32,886 nt of DNA from Isoptericola sp. Its GTDB lineage: Bacteria > Actinomycetota > Actinomycetes > Actinomycetales > Cellulomonadaceae. Location of the stretch: NCBI GenBank assembly GCA_031181105.1, contig JAPSLD010000010.1:1-32886 (forward strand), written 5' to 3'. The translations under genes and the position numbers were made by a program. The notes under the pieces are model-generated. The model ran no database searches. It had not been told where the DNA came from and saw only the letters and a list, made by a program, of their open reading frames with translations. Shown one piece after another: positions 17,383 to 26,157 of this stretch; within the stretch, counting starts at the first letter, position 1; each line of letters starts with the position of its first letter.

Positions 17383-17880
17383 ATGGCGGACGACGTGGCG
17401 GGGACGGGCGGGCCCTCGCACCGGCAGGGCAGGCGGGAGACCGTCGAGGAGCGCTCGGACCGCAACTGGGTCGAGCTGCTCCAGGAGCTGCGGGTCATGC
17501 AGACCGGCGTGCAGATCCTGACGGGCTTCCTGCTGACGCTGCCCTTCCAGCCCCGCTTCACGGACCTGGACTCCTACCAGCGCTCGGTCTACCTGGTGCT
17601 CGTGGTCCTGTCCGTGGGGACGACCGGCATGCTCGTCTCCCCCGTCGCGCTGCACCGGGCGCTCTTCCGCAAGCACCTCAAGCCCCAGACCGTCACGGGC
17701 GGGGACCGCATGACGCGCGTGGCGATCGTGCTCCTCGCCTTCGTGATGACCGGCACGGTGCTGCTGATCTTCGACGTCGTCGTCGACCGCACGGCGGGGC
17801 TGGTCGTGGGGGCGTCGGTGCTCGGGGTCCTGCTGTTCCTGTGGGCGGTCGTGCCCGTCCTGGTGCGCCGGCGCAGCTGA
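17383..17880 (+). CDS. Membrane protein, DUF6328-like
   Basis: ELLQELRVMQTGVQILTGFLLTLPFQPRFTDLDSYQRSVYLVLVVLSVGTTGMLVSPVALHRALFR; GAAGGAGCCCG RBS; 4 TM segments. Confidence 0.75.
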   Translation: MADDVAGTGGPSHRQGRRETVEERSDRNWVELLQELRVMQTGVQILTGFLLTLPFQPRFTDLDSYQRSVYLVLVVLSVGTTGMLVSPVALHRALFRKHLKPQTVTGGDRMTRVAIVLLAFVMTGTVLLIFDVVVDRTAGLVVGASVLGVLLFLWAVVPVLVRRRS

Positions 17881-17932
17881 GCCGCGCCCGGCGCGCCGCC
17901 GCACCAGGACGGTGCGGCGTCGTCAGGCGGCG

Positions 17933-18331
17933 TCAGGCGGCGAGGTCGACCGGAGCCGGTGCGGCGTCGTCGCGCCGGCCCAGCTCCGTCACGGGCAGCG
18001 GTCGCTGCTCCGACGGGTGCTCCGGCCGGTCCTCCGAGGGGTGCTCCGGCCGCTCGGTCGTCCGCGCGCGGGTCTCGCGCTGGGCGCGGGCGATGGCGAC
18101 GAGCGCCTGGGTGCCGATGAGCATCCACGCCGCGTTCGCCGCCGCGGACGGCCACACGCCGTTGACCGCCGCGACGAGGAACATCAGCGTCGCGCCGCAC
18201 ATGTTCGCGACCTGGAACGGCAGCGAGCTGGGCGACCACCGGCCCCGGGTGACCATGCCGTAGGCGACGAGCCCGGCGACCGCACCGAGCCAGCCGAGGG
18301 CGGTGACCAGGGTCAGCATCGTGAACGACAT
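17933..18331 (-). CDS. Small membrane protein (CBU_0592-like fold suspected) with short C-terminal repeat
   Basis: LVTALGWLGAVAGLVAYGMVTRGRWSPSSLPFQVANMCGATLMFLVAAVNG; C-terminal RPEHPSEDRPEHPSEQRP repeat. Confidence 0.6.
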   Translation of the reverse strand: MSFTMLTLVTALGWLGAVAGLVAYGMVTRGRWSPSSLPFQVANMCGATLMFLVAAVNGVWPSAAANAAWMLIGTQALVAIARAQRETRARTTERPEHPSEDRPEHPSEQRPLPVTELGRRDDAAPAPVDLAA

Positions 18332-18513
18332 GCGAGCCTCCTGGCAGCACGACGTCGTGGCGCGCCTGCGCGCGTCACGGGGAGGAACGGGATGAGGTGA
18401 CGCCGTCGGACCCTGTGGGTGGTGGACCCCGGGCGGCGCCACGACCATGGTGCGGCACACGATCGCTTCAGCGCAATCGAATCCTTCTGCATCCAGCCAG
18501 TTAGCATTGCTAC

Positions 18514-19422
18514 ATGGCAACCGACCCACGCAGACTTGCCTTCCTCCTTGCCGTGCACCGCGCCGGAGGCGTGCTCGCGGCAGCAGATCTTCTGCATGTC
18601 ACCCCGTCCGCGGTGTCGCAGCAGATCGCTCGGCTCGAGGCCGAGGAGGGGTACGCCGTCCTCGACCGCGGGCCGCGCGGCGTGACCCTGACCGCCGCCG
18701 GCCGGGTGCTCGCCGACGTGGCCGAGCGCATCGAGGCGGAGCTCATCGAGGCACGGCAGGCGATCGCCGCGCTCGGCGAGGGGGTGACGGGCCGCGTCAC
18801 CCTGGGCGCGTTCCAGACGGCGATCCGGGCGGTCGTCGCGCCCACCCTGACCGGTCTGGCCGAGGTGCACCCCGGCGTCGAGGTCGACGTCCGCGAGCAC
18901 GAGCCCGCGGAGGCGCAGCGCATGCTCCGTGCCGGCGACCTCGACGTCGTGCTGCTCGAGCGCGACGTGGACGTGGACGCGCCGGCGCCGCGAGGGGCGC
19001 ACGACGTGCCGCTGCTCGACGAGCCGTGGCGGCTCGTGATCCCGGCCTCCATGCCGACCCCGGAGCGCATCGACGACCTGCGGGACGCGACGTGGCTCGG
19101 GCCGGAGGCCGGTACGGCGGCCGACCGTGCGCTCCGCCGCCTCTCGCGCACGCTCGGGACGACGCTCGCGACGCGTCACGCCTACTTCGACTTCGACACC
19201 GCGCTCGCGCTGGTCGCCGCGGGCCAGGGCGTGGCCATGCTGCCCGCGCTCGCCCTGCAGGGCGGTGAGAGCCTCGAGGGCGTCGAGGTCGTCGGCCTCG
19301 CCGGCCTCGGCACCCGGCGTCTCGTCGTGCGGCACCGTGCCACCCGGCACGAGCCCAGCCGCGCGGTGCGCGCCGTCGTCGACGCGATGCTCGACGTCGC
19401 ACGCAACCTCGAGCTGGTCTAG
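18514..19422 (+). CDS. LysR family transcriptional regulator
   Basis: RRLAFLLAVHRAGGVLAAADLLHVTPSAVSQQIARLEAEEGYAVLDRGPRGVTLTAAGRVL: classic LTTR wHTH. Confidence 0.95.
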   Translation: MATDPRRLAFLLAVHRAGGVLAAADLLHVTPSAVSQQIARLEAEEGYAVLDRGPRGVTLTAAGRVLADVAERIEAELIEARQAIAALGEGVTGRVTLGAFQTAIRAVVAPTLTGLAEVHPGVEVDVREHEPAEAQRMLRAGDLDVVLLERDVDVDAPAPRGAHDVPLLDEPWRLVIPASMPTPERIDDLRDATWLGPEAGTAADRALRRLSRTLGTTLATRHAYFDFDTALALVAAGQGVAMLPALALQGGESLEGVEVVGLAGLGTRRLVVRHRATRHEPSRAVRAVVDAMLDVARNLELV

Positions 19423-19589
19423 CGGACCCGTGACGCCGGGGTGAACTTCCCGGGCGGGCGGGGTGAAAGGGGTCGCCGGCCGCCCCGGAGCGGCCCGCGC
19501 GGGCGTACGTTCACGGACGAGGGACGGACCGGCTCGACCGACTCGCCGGGCCGCCCCGCCCGACCGCCCCGCCCGACGAGGAGGTGCAC

Positions 19590-19703
19590 GTGGGAGCAAC
19601 GCTCGAGAACCAGCCCGCCGTGCCGGACGCCACGAGCGGGTCCCAGCAGCTCTTCCCCCGCCCTGGCGACGCCTGTCGGGGTACCGTCGAGCTCGAGGAG
19701 TAG
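19590..19703 (+). CDS. Candidate small ORF, 37 aa: VGATLENQPAVPDATSGSQQLFPRPGDACRGTVELEE
   Basis: GTG start 5 nt after AGGAGG (19579-19584); TAG at 19701-19703; below the size cut-off of the supplied ORF track. Confidence 0.4.
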   Translation: MGATLENQPAVPDATSGSQQLFPRPGDACRGTVELEE

Positions 19704-19760
19704 CGCCTCGCTCGGCCCAAGGTCGGCGGACCGGCCCCCGGTCGGTCCGCGCGGTGGGGG

Positions 19761-19793
19761 CACCCCGCGCGCCCGCCCCCGGTGCGCGGGGTG
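19761..19793. terminator. Perfect 10-bp GC hairpin, candidate terminator before the gcv transcription unit
   Basis: CACCCCGCGC (19761-19770) / GCGCGGGGTG (19784-19793), 13-nt loop. Confidence 0.6.
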
Positions 19794-19830
19794 TACCCAT
19801 GCCCGGGCCCTTCCCCGGCCGGCGGGCGGG

Positions 19831-19836
19831 TAGGAT
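19831..19836 (+). promoter_or_regulatory. Candidate -10 element (TAGGAT) of the gcv operon
   Basis: TAGGAT about 35 nt upstream of the first glycine aptamer; no clear -35 recognised. Confidence 0.4.
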
Positions 19837-19870
19837 CCACCTCACAACGCAACACGCCGCTCGAACCGCG

Positions 19871-20122
19871 ACGGGAGAGTCCGGCGGACCTGGCAGCAGG
19901 GCCGTCGGCGCCGAAGGAGCAAGCCCCTCCCCGGGAATCTCTCAGGCCCCCGTACCGTCGTGGCGAGGCAACTCTGGAAAGCGGCCCGTCCGACGTCGTA
20001 CGACGCCGGCGGGCCCACCGACGGTGCAAGTCGGCGCGCCCCGTCCAGGCGGACCGACAAATCTCTCAGGTCGACGTGCGACCCGGGCTCCCGCCCGGCG
20101 CGGTCCGATGACAGAGCGGGGA
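19871..20122 (+). ncRNA. Tandem glycine riboswitch (two aptamers)
   Basis: Aptamer I: ACGGGAGAGTCC...GCGCCGAAGGAGCAAGCCC...GGGAATCTCTCAGGCCC...CAACTCTGGAAAGC. Aptamer II: CCCACCGACGGTGCAAGTCGG...GACAAATCTCTCAGGT...GATGACAGAGCGGGG. Directly upstream of gcvP. Confidence 0.93.
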
Positions 20123-20175
20123 GGGACTGCTCGTCCCCGCCCGCCTGCCGGCCCGACCCACACGGAGCGCTCGAC

Positions 20176-23088
20176 GTGACCCACTCCCCCGCGGGACCCT
20201 CCGCGTACGACCCCGACGTCTTCGCCGACCGTCACGTCGGTCCGCGCGGACGCGAGGTCCGCACGATGCTCGACCAGCTCGGCTACGAGAGCCTCGACGA
20301 CCTGGTCGACGCGGCGGTGCCCACGACCATCCGCACCGACCGCCCGCTCGACCTGCCCGCGGCGCGCAGCGAGGCCGAGGTCCTCGACCACCTGCGTGAC
20401 ATCGCGGCGAAGAACCAGGTGAAGAGGCAGATGATCGGCCTCGGGTACTACGGCACGGTCACTCCCCCGGTCATCCGCCGCAACGTCCTCGAGTCCCCCG
20501 CCTGGTACACCGCGTACACCCCGTACCAGCCCGAGATCTCGCAGGGCCGGCTCGAGGCGCTGCTCAACTTCCAGCAGGTCGTCGAGGACCTGACCGGCCT
20601 CGAGATCGCGGGCGCCTCGCTGCTCGACGAGGCCACCGCGGTCGCCGAGGCCGTCGCGCTCATGTGGCGCGCGTCGCGCGCCAGGAGCGGCTACGTCGTG
20701 CTCGACACCGAGCTGTTCGGCCAGAGCCTCGCCGTCACGCGCGGCCGCGCCGAGGCGATCGGGCTCCCCGTGGTCGTCACGTCTCTCGACGACGGTCTCG
20801 CCGCCGGCCTCGAGGCGTTCGTGGCCGGTGGCGGAGAGCTCCCGGAGGGCGACCTCGTCGGCGTCGTGCTCCAGCAGACCGGCGCGTCCGGGCGCGTCCT
20901 CGACGCGCGGGCCGTGGTCGCCGAGGCCAAGGAGCGCGGCGCGCTCGTCACCATGGCGACCGACCCGCTCGCGCTGACGCTCCTCGTCTCGCCGGGCGAG
21001 CTCGGGGCGGACGTCGCCGTCGGGTCCGCGCAGCGGTTCGGTGTCCCGCTGTTCTACGGCGGACCGCACGCGGCCTACATGGCCGTGCGCAAGGGCCTCG
21101 AGCGGCAGCTGCCCGGCCGGCTCGTGGGCGTGTCGGTCGACGCCGACGGCGCCACGGCCTACCGCCTCGCGCTCGCCACGCGGGAGCAGCACATCCGGCG
21201 CGAGAAGGCGACGAGCAACATCTGCACCGCCCAGGCGCTCCTGGCGATCGTCGCGTCGATGTACGCGGTCTACCACGGCCCCGAGGGCCTCCGCGCGATC
21301 GGCGAGCGCGTGCACGGGCACGCGGTGACGATCGCCGCGGGCCTGCGGGCCGCGGGCACCGCCGTCGAGCACGACGTCTTCTTCGACACCGTCCGCGTCG
21401 CCGTCCCCGGCCGCGCCGCCGCGATCGGCGCGGCGGCCGTCGAGGCGGGGTACAACCTGTACATCGCCGACGCTGATCATGTACAGATCGCGTGCGACGA
21501 GACGACCACCAGCGCCGACGTCGAGGCCGTCCTCGCGCTCTTCGGCGCCGCGGCGGGCGACGCCGCGGAGGACCTCGGCCTGCCCGAGGCGCTCCTGCGG
21601 ACCACGGGCTACCTGACCCACCCGGTCTTCCACCAGCACCGCTCCGAGACGTCGATGCTGCGCTACCTGCGCTCCCTCAGCGACAAGGACCTGGCGCTCG
21701 ACCGCACGATGATCCCGCTCGGCTCGTGCACCATGAAGCTCAACGCGACCGCGGAGATGGAGCCCATCAGCTGGCCCCAGCTCGCCGACATCCATCCCTA
21801 CGCGCCGGCCGACCAGACGCGCGGCTACGCCGAGCTCGTCGAGCGGCTCGAGGCGCAGCTGGCCGAGATCACGGGCTACGCGGCCGTGTCGGTGCAGCCG
21901 AACGCCGGCTCGCAGGGCGAGCTCGCGGGGCTGCTCGCGATCAAGGCCTACCACGCGTCGCGGGGCGAGTCCGCACGCGACATCGTCCTCATCCCGGCCT
22001 CCGCGCACGGCACCAACGCGGCGTCGGCCGCCCTGGCGGGCCTGCGGGTCGAGGTGGTCGCCACGGCGGACGACGGCGAGATCCTGCTCGACGACCTGCG
22101 CGCCAAGCTGGACCAGCACGGTGAGCTGGTGGCCGGGATCATGATCACCTACCCCTCGACACACGGGGTCTACGAGGAGCACGTGCGCGAGGTCTGCGAC
22201 CTTGTACACGCCGCAGGCGGTCAGGTGTACATCGACGGCGCGAACCTCAACGCGCTCGTGGGCCTGGCGCGGCCGGGAGAGTTCGGGGGCGACGTCTCGC
22301 ACCTCAACCTGCACAAGACGTTCTGCATCCCGCACGGCGGCGGTGGCCCGGGCGTGGGCCCGGTCGCGGTGGCCGAGCACCTGGTCCCGTTCCTCCCCGG
22401 CGACCCGACGCCGGGGGCCGGCGACCCCGCGCCGGGGAGCACGCCGCCGGTCTCGGCGGCGCCGCACGGCTCGGCAGGCATCCTGCCGATCTCTTACGCG
22501 TACCTGGCGCTCATGGGCCCGGACGGCCTGACCGAGGCGTCCAAGGCCGCGGTCCTCACCGCCAACTACGTCGCGTCGCGCCTGGACGGGCACTTCCCCG
22601 TGCTCTACTCGGGCGCGAACGGCCTCGTGGCGCACGAGTGCATCCTCGACCTGCGCCAGATCACGGCCGAGACCGGCGTGACCGCCGAGGACGTGGCGAA
22701 GCGGCTCATCGACTACGGCTTCCACGCCCCGACGATGTCGTTCCCCGTCGCGGGCACCCTCATGGTCGAGCCGACCGAGAGCGAGGACCTCGCGGAGCTC
22801 GACCGCTTCGTCGATGCGATGATCGCCATCCGCGGCGAGATCGACGCCGTCGCGGCCGGCCGCTGGCCACTGGAGGACTCGCCCCTGCGCAACGCCCCGC
22901 ACACCGCGGCGTCGGTCATGGCGGACGAGTGGACCCGGCCCTACCCGCGCGAGCTCGCCGCGTTCCCCGTCGCGAGCCTGCGCCGGGCCAAGTACTGGTC
23001 GCCGGTGCGTCGCATCGACGGCGCGAAGGGCGACCGCAACCTCGTGTGCGCCTGCCCGCCGCCCGAGGCCTTCGCCGAGACCCGCTGA
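20176..23088 (+). CDS. gcvP: Glycine dehydrogenase (aminomethyl-transferring), P protein
   Basis: GTG start; [84 protein letters not shown]. Confidence 0.97.
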   Translation: MTHSPAGPSAYDPDVFADRHVGPRGREVRTMLDQLGYESLDDLVDAAVPTTIRTDRPLDLPAARSEAEVLDHLRDIAAKNQVKRQMIGLGYYGTVTPPVIRRNVLESPAWYTAYTPYQPEISQGRLEALLNFQQVVEDLTGLEIAGASLLDEATAVAEAVALMWRASRARSGYVVLDTELFGQSLAVTRGRAEAIGLPVVVTSLDDGLAAGLEAFVAGGGELPEGDLVGVVLQQTGASGRVLDARAVVAEAKERGALVTMATDPLALTLLVSPGELGADVAVGSAQRFGVPLFYGGPHAAYMAVRKGLERQLPGRLVGVSVDADGATAYRLALATREQHIRREKATSNICTAQALLAIVASMYAVYHGPEGLRAIGERVHGHAVTIAAGLRAAGTAVEHDVFFDTVRVAVPGRAAAIGAAAVEAGYNLYIADADHVQIACDETTTSADVEAVLALFGAAAGDAAEDLGLPEALLRTTGYLTHPVFHQHRSETSMLRYLRSLSDKDLALDRTMIPLGSCTMKLNATAEMEPISWPQLADIHPYAPADQTRGYAELVERLEAQLAEITGYAAVSVQPNAGSQGELAGLLAIKAYHASRGESARDIVLIPASAHGTNAASAALAGLRVEVVATADDGEILLDDLRAKLDQHGELVAGIMITYPSTHGVYEEHVREVCDLVHAAGGQVYIDGANLNALVGLARPGEFGGDVSHLNLHKTFCIPHGGGGPGVGPVAVAEHLVPFLPGDPTPGAGDPAPGSTPPVSAAPHGSAGILPISYAYLALMGPDGLTEASKAAVLTANYVASRLDGHFPVLYSGANGLVAHECILDLRQITAETGVTAEDVAKRLIDYGFHAPTMSFPVAGTLMVEPTESEDLAELDRFVDAMIAIRGEIDAVAAGRWPLEDSPLRNAPHTAASVMADEWTRPYPRELAAFPVASLRRAKYWSPVRRIDGAKGDRNLVCACPPPEAFAETR

Positions 23089-23110
23089 TCCCGACGAGCA
23101 GACTGGAGCC

Positions 23111-24268
23111 GTGTTGTCCGAGGACCCGCAGCAGAAGAAGACCCCGCTCCACGACGAGCACGTGGCGCTCGGCGCCAGCCTCACGGGGTTCGGCGGCTGG
23201 CTCATGCCGCTGCGCTACACGTCCGACCTCGCCGAGCACCGTGCCGTGCGCGAGGCAGCGGGCCTGTTCGACCTGTCGCACATGGGGGAGATCCACCTCG
23301 TCGGCCCGGAGGCCGCGACGGCGCTCGACCACGCGATCGTCGGCAACGCGACGGCGATCGGCGTGGGGCGCGCGCGGTACTCGATGCTGTGCGCCGAGGA
23401 CGGGTCGGTGCTCGACGACCTCATCGTCTACCGCCTGGCCGACGAGCACTTCCTCGTGGTGGCGAACGCGGGCAACGCACCGTTGGTCGCGCGCGAGCTC
23501 ACCGAGCGCGCGGCGAGGTTCGACGTCGTCGTCGACGACCGCTCCGACGCCACCGCGCTGGTCGCGGTGCAGGGCCCGCGCGCCGAGGAGATTGTCGCGT
23601 CGCTCACCGACGACGCGGACGTCGAGGCCGTCCGGACCCTGAGGTACTACGCCTCGACCCGGGCCACGGTCGCCGGGGTCGAGACGCTCGTGGCGCGCAC
23701 GGGCTACACGGGGGAGGACGGCTTCGAGCTCTTCGTCCCCGCCGAGCGCGCGGCCGAGCTGTGGAAGGCGGCGCTGGCGGCGGGGGAGGGGCACGGCCTC
23801 GTGCCGGCCGGCCTGTCCGCACGCGACTCGCTGCGGCTCGAGGCGGGCATGCCGCTCTACGGCCACGAGCTCGACACCACCACGACGCCCTACGAGGCCG
23901 GGCTCGGGCGCGTGGTCAAGCTCGACAAGGTGTCCGACGACGGCACCCCGATCGAGTTCGTCGGCCGCGCCGCGCTGAAGGCCCGGAGCGAGAGCCAGCC
24001 CGCCCGGGTCCTGGTCGGGCTCAGGGGCGAGGGCCGGCGCCCGGCCCGCGCGGGCTACGACGTCGTGGTCCGCCGCCCCGACGGCTCGGCCGGCGTCGAG
24101 GTCGGCACCGTGACGTCCGGCGCGCCGTCGCCGACGCTCGGGTGCCCGGTCGCGATGGCCTACGTGACGCCCGAGGTGTCGGCCGAGGGGACCGAGCTCG
24201 CGGTCGACGTCCGTGGGCGCGCGGAACCGTTCGTCGTCGTCCCCCTGCCCTTCTACACCCGTTCGTAG
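23111..24268 (+). CDS. gcvT: Aminomethyltransferase (glycine cleavage T protein)
   Basis: KTPLHDEHVALGASLTGFGGWLMPLRY; GLFDLSHMGEIHL; ARTGYTGEDGFELF; GLSARDSLRLEAGMPLYGHELD. Confidence 0.97.
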   Translation: MLSEDPQQKKTPLHDEHVALGASLTGFGGWLMPLRYTSDLAEHRAVREAAGLFDLSHMGEIHLVGPEAATALDHAIVGNATAIGVGRARYSMLCAEDGSVLDDLIVYRLADEHFLVVANAGNAPLVARELTERAARFDVVVDDRSDATALVAVQGPRAEEIVASLTDDADVEAVRTLRYYASTRATVAGVETLVARTGYTGEDGFELFVPAERAAELWKAALAAGEGHGLVPAGLSARDSLRLEAGMPLYGHELDTTTTPYEAGLGRVVKLDKVSDDGTPIEFVGRAALKARSESQPARVLVGLRGEGRRPARAGYDVVVRRPDGSAGVEVGTVTSGAPSPTLGCPVAMAYVTPEVSAEGTELAVDVRGRAEPFVVVPLPFYTRS

Positions 24269-24287
24269 GACGATCGTCCGACGAACG
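24260..24287. repeat. 28-bp near-perfect palindrome overlapping the gcvT stop codon
   Basis: CGTTCGTAGGACGATCGTCCGACGAACG, one mismatched pair (the A of TAG opposite G); followed by CCGACG-ATTC-CGTCGG (24289-24304) and two further GGACGATC copies. Confidence 0.8.
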
Positions 24288-24385
24288 ACCGACGATTCCG
24301 TCGGACGATCACCGGACGATCGCGACAGCCCGCCCGCACGGCGACCCGCCGCACGCGGCGACCCACCTCACGAAGGAGAGATCCC

Positions 24386-24754
24386 ATGGCCGACTTCCCC
24401 GCCACCCTGCGCTACTCCGTCGAGCACGAGTGGGTCGACGACGGAACCCCGGCGACGGTCGGCGTCACGTCCGTCGCCGCCGACGCGCTCGGCGACGTCG
24501 TCTACCTCGAGCTGCCCGAGGTCGGCTCGACGATCGAGGCGGGCGCCGTCGTGGGGGAGATCGAGTCCACCAAGTCGGTCTCCGAGCTCTACTCGCCCGT
24601 CACGGGGACGGTCGTCGAGGTCAACCAGGCCGCCGTCGACGAACCGGCCCTGGTCAACTCGGACCCGTTCGGCGCCGGGTGGCTCTTCAAGGTCGACGTG
24701 ACCGGGACGGGAGACCTCCTCAGCGCCGAGGAGTACGCGGCCCACACCGGCTGA
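24386..24754 (+). CDS. gcvH: Glycine cleavage system H protein
   Basis: [58 protein letters not shown] (lipoyl-lysine ESTKS). Confidence 0.97.
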   Translation: MADFPATLRYSVEHEWVDDGTPATVGVTSVAADALGDVVYLELPEVGSTIEAGAVVGEIESTKSVSELYSPVTGTVVEVNQAAVDEPALVNSDPFGAGWLFKVDVTGTGDLLSAEEYAAHTG

Positions 24755-24781
24755 GGGAGCCCGGGCCGACCGTTATCACAT

Positions 24782-24817
24782 TGTGACCTTTGCTGCAGCG
24801 CGGCAGCCAGGGTCACA
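24782..24817 (+). terminator. Two-part hairpin downstream of gcvH, candidate operon terminator
   Basis: TGTGACC...GCTGC-AGCGCG-GCAGC...GGTCACA (7 bp + 5 bp stem), 27 nt after the gcvH stop; no U-tract. Confidence 0.55.
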
Positions 24818-25010
24818 CCGCAGGTCCCTGACCTGCGCAAACGTTCCTCCGCGCGTGCCGATCGCCGTGCGCACCGTCCGCGCGGCTGCGTCGCACCGTG
24901 AAAGGTCGGCGTGACGGGCGTCATGAATCCGTGACCTCGCCGTCCCCACTCGTAGCGGCAGTCCCCAGGCCGGCCACGTCACGGTCGGCGGCCGCGAGGA
25001 GGAACGAGAC

Positions 25011-25253
25011 ATGAGCATCATGGATCTGGACACTCTGTCGCCCGTGCACCCGGGCATGATCCTGACCCGGAGGGAGCAGATCGTCCTGTCGAACCTGTCC
25101 GAGGACGTCACCCTCGAGCAGATCGCCACGAAGCTGTTCGTCACCCGCAACACCGTCAAGTCGCAGGTACGCAGCGTCTACCGGAAGCTCGGAGTCTCCA
25201 ACCGCGCCGAAGCGGTGGCCTGGGCTCGCCGGGCGGGGCTCTACACCGGCTGA
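25011..25253 (+). CDS. Stand-alone LuxR-type HTH transcriptional regulator (80 aa)
   Basis: LTRREQIVLSNLSEDVTLEQIATKLFVTRNTVKSQVRSVYRKLGVSNRAEAVAWARRAGL; RBS AGGAGGAACGAGAC-ATG. Confidence 0.92.
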   Translation: MSIMDLDTLSPVHPGMILTRREQIVLSNLSEDVTLEQIATKLFVTRNTVKSQVRSVYRKLGVSNRAEAVAWARRAGLYTG

Positions 25254-25266
25254 CGACGAGCGCTGA

Positions 25267-25312
25267 CGAGGCCCCGTCGGCCGGCAGGGGGGCTGCCGGC
25301 GGCGGGGCCTCG
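25267..25312 (+). terminator. Strong GC hairpin terminator after the LuxR-type gene
   Basis: CGAGGCCCCG/CGGGGCCTCG (25267-25276/25303-25312) with inner CCGGCAG/CTGCCGG (25281-25287/25293-25299). Confidence 0.75.
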
Positions 25313-25399
25313 CCGTGCGTGCAGGGGGCACCGGTCGGCGCGCGCCGCCGGACACGTGCGCGACACGGCCCGGTCACCTCGGGATGGCAGACTCGCGGC

Positions 25400-25828
25400 A
25401 TGACGGACCGCCGCCTCGTGGTCGCAGCCGCGATCGTCGACGACCTCGCCCGGCCGGCCGTGCTGCTCGCCGCGCGGCGCAGCCGCCCGGCCGCGCTGGC
25501 CGGGCGCTGGGAGTTCCCCGGCGGGAAGGTCGACCCGGGGGAGGAGCCGCTCGAGGCGCTCCATCGCGAGCTCGACGAGGAGCTCGGTGTCGGGGTGGAG
25601 CTCGGGCACGAGCTCGTCGGACCCGACGACGGGGGCTGGAACATCACCGACCGCCACGTGCTGCGCCTGTGGTTCGCGCGCGTCACGCGGGGCGAGCCGC
25701 GGCCGCTCGTCGAGCACGACCGGCTGCGGTGGCTGCCGGTCGCCTCCTCGCCCGCGCTCGACTGGCTCGAGGGCGACGTCCGCATCGTCGAGGCCCTGGT
25801 CGAGCACGTCGCCGCGCCCGGGCGGTGA
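25400..25828 (+). CDS. NUDIX hydrolase (MutT/8-oxo-dGTP-type pyrophosphohydrolase)
   Basis: GRWEFPGGKVDPGEEPLEALHRELDEELGV Nudix box. Confidence 0.95.
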   Translation: MTDRRLVVAAAIVDDLARPAVLLAARRSRPAALAGRWEFPGGKVDPGEEPLEALHRELDEELGVGVELGHELVGPDDGGWNITDRHVLRLWFARVTRGEPRPLVEHDRLRWLPVASSPALDWLEGDVRIVEALVEHVAAPGR

Positions 25829-25854
25829 ACCGCCGGACGGGCTGCAACTTTTGA

Positions 25855-25882
25855 TTGACAGCCGTCAGAAGTGACGTAGGAT
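25855..25882 (+). promoter_or_regulatory. Strong sigma70-type promoter TTGACA-N16-TAGGAT
   Basis: TTGACA 25855-25860, TAGGAT 25877-25882; upstream of the sugar dehydrogenase gene with a ~270-nt leader. Confidence 0.75.
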
Positions 25883-26157
25883 GCGGAACGACGGCTCGAA
25901 CGGCACCGGCGCCGACGACGGCGACGACTGCTCCGGGCCCGTCGCACCTGACTGCACCACACGCAGACTGCACCACAAGCACCGCGCGATGCGCCGCTGA
26001 GCGGCGACGCCGGCTCGACGACGAGCGAGGAGGTGGCGGCGCGCGCCGAGCGCGCGAAAGACGACCGGGCCACCGCGTGCCGTCGTTGCCGCGACGGCGG
26101 GTGACCCGGTCCGTGATGAACCCTGACAGGCGGTCAACCGGACAGGAGCACCACAGA

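Noticed and set aside
19942-23205. 1087-aa minus-strand ORF opposite gcvP
   Set aside because: Shadow ORF: composition is repetitive R/G/V/D with no domain, while gcvP on the plus strand is unmistakable.
24303-24321. CRISPR-like short repeats in the gcvT-gcvH spacer
   Set aside because: Repeats are only 8 nt, irregularly spaced and palindromic; no spacers and no cas genes.
25881-26000. 39-aa ORF MRNDGSNGTGADDGDDCSGPVAPDCTTRRLHHKHRAMRR in the 5'UTR
   Set aside because: Its ATG overlaps the predicted -10 element, so it would not be in the transcript from that promoter, and it has no SD.
25855-26157. N-terminal extension of the sugar dehydrogenase ORF from the TTG at 25855
   Set aside because: The TTG is part of the -35 box, and a proper signal peptide and RBS occur at ATG 26158.
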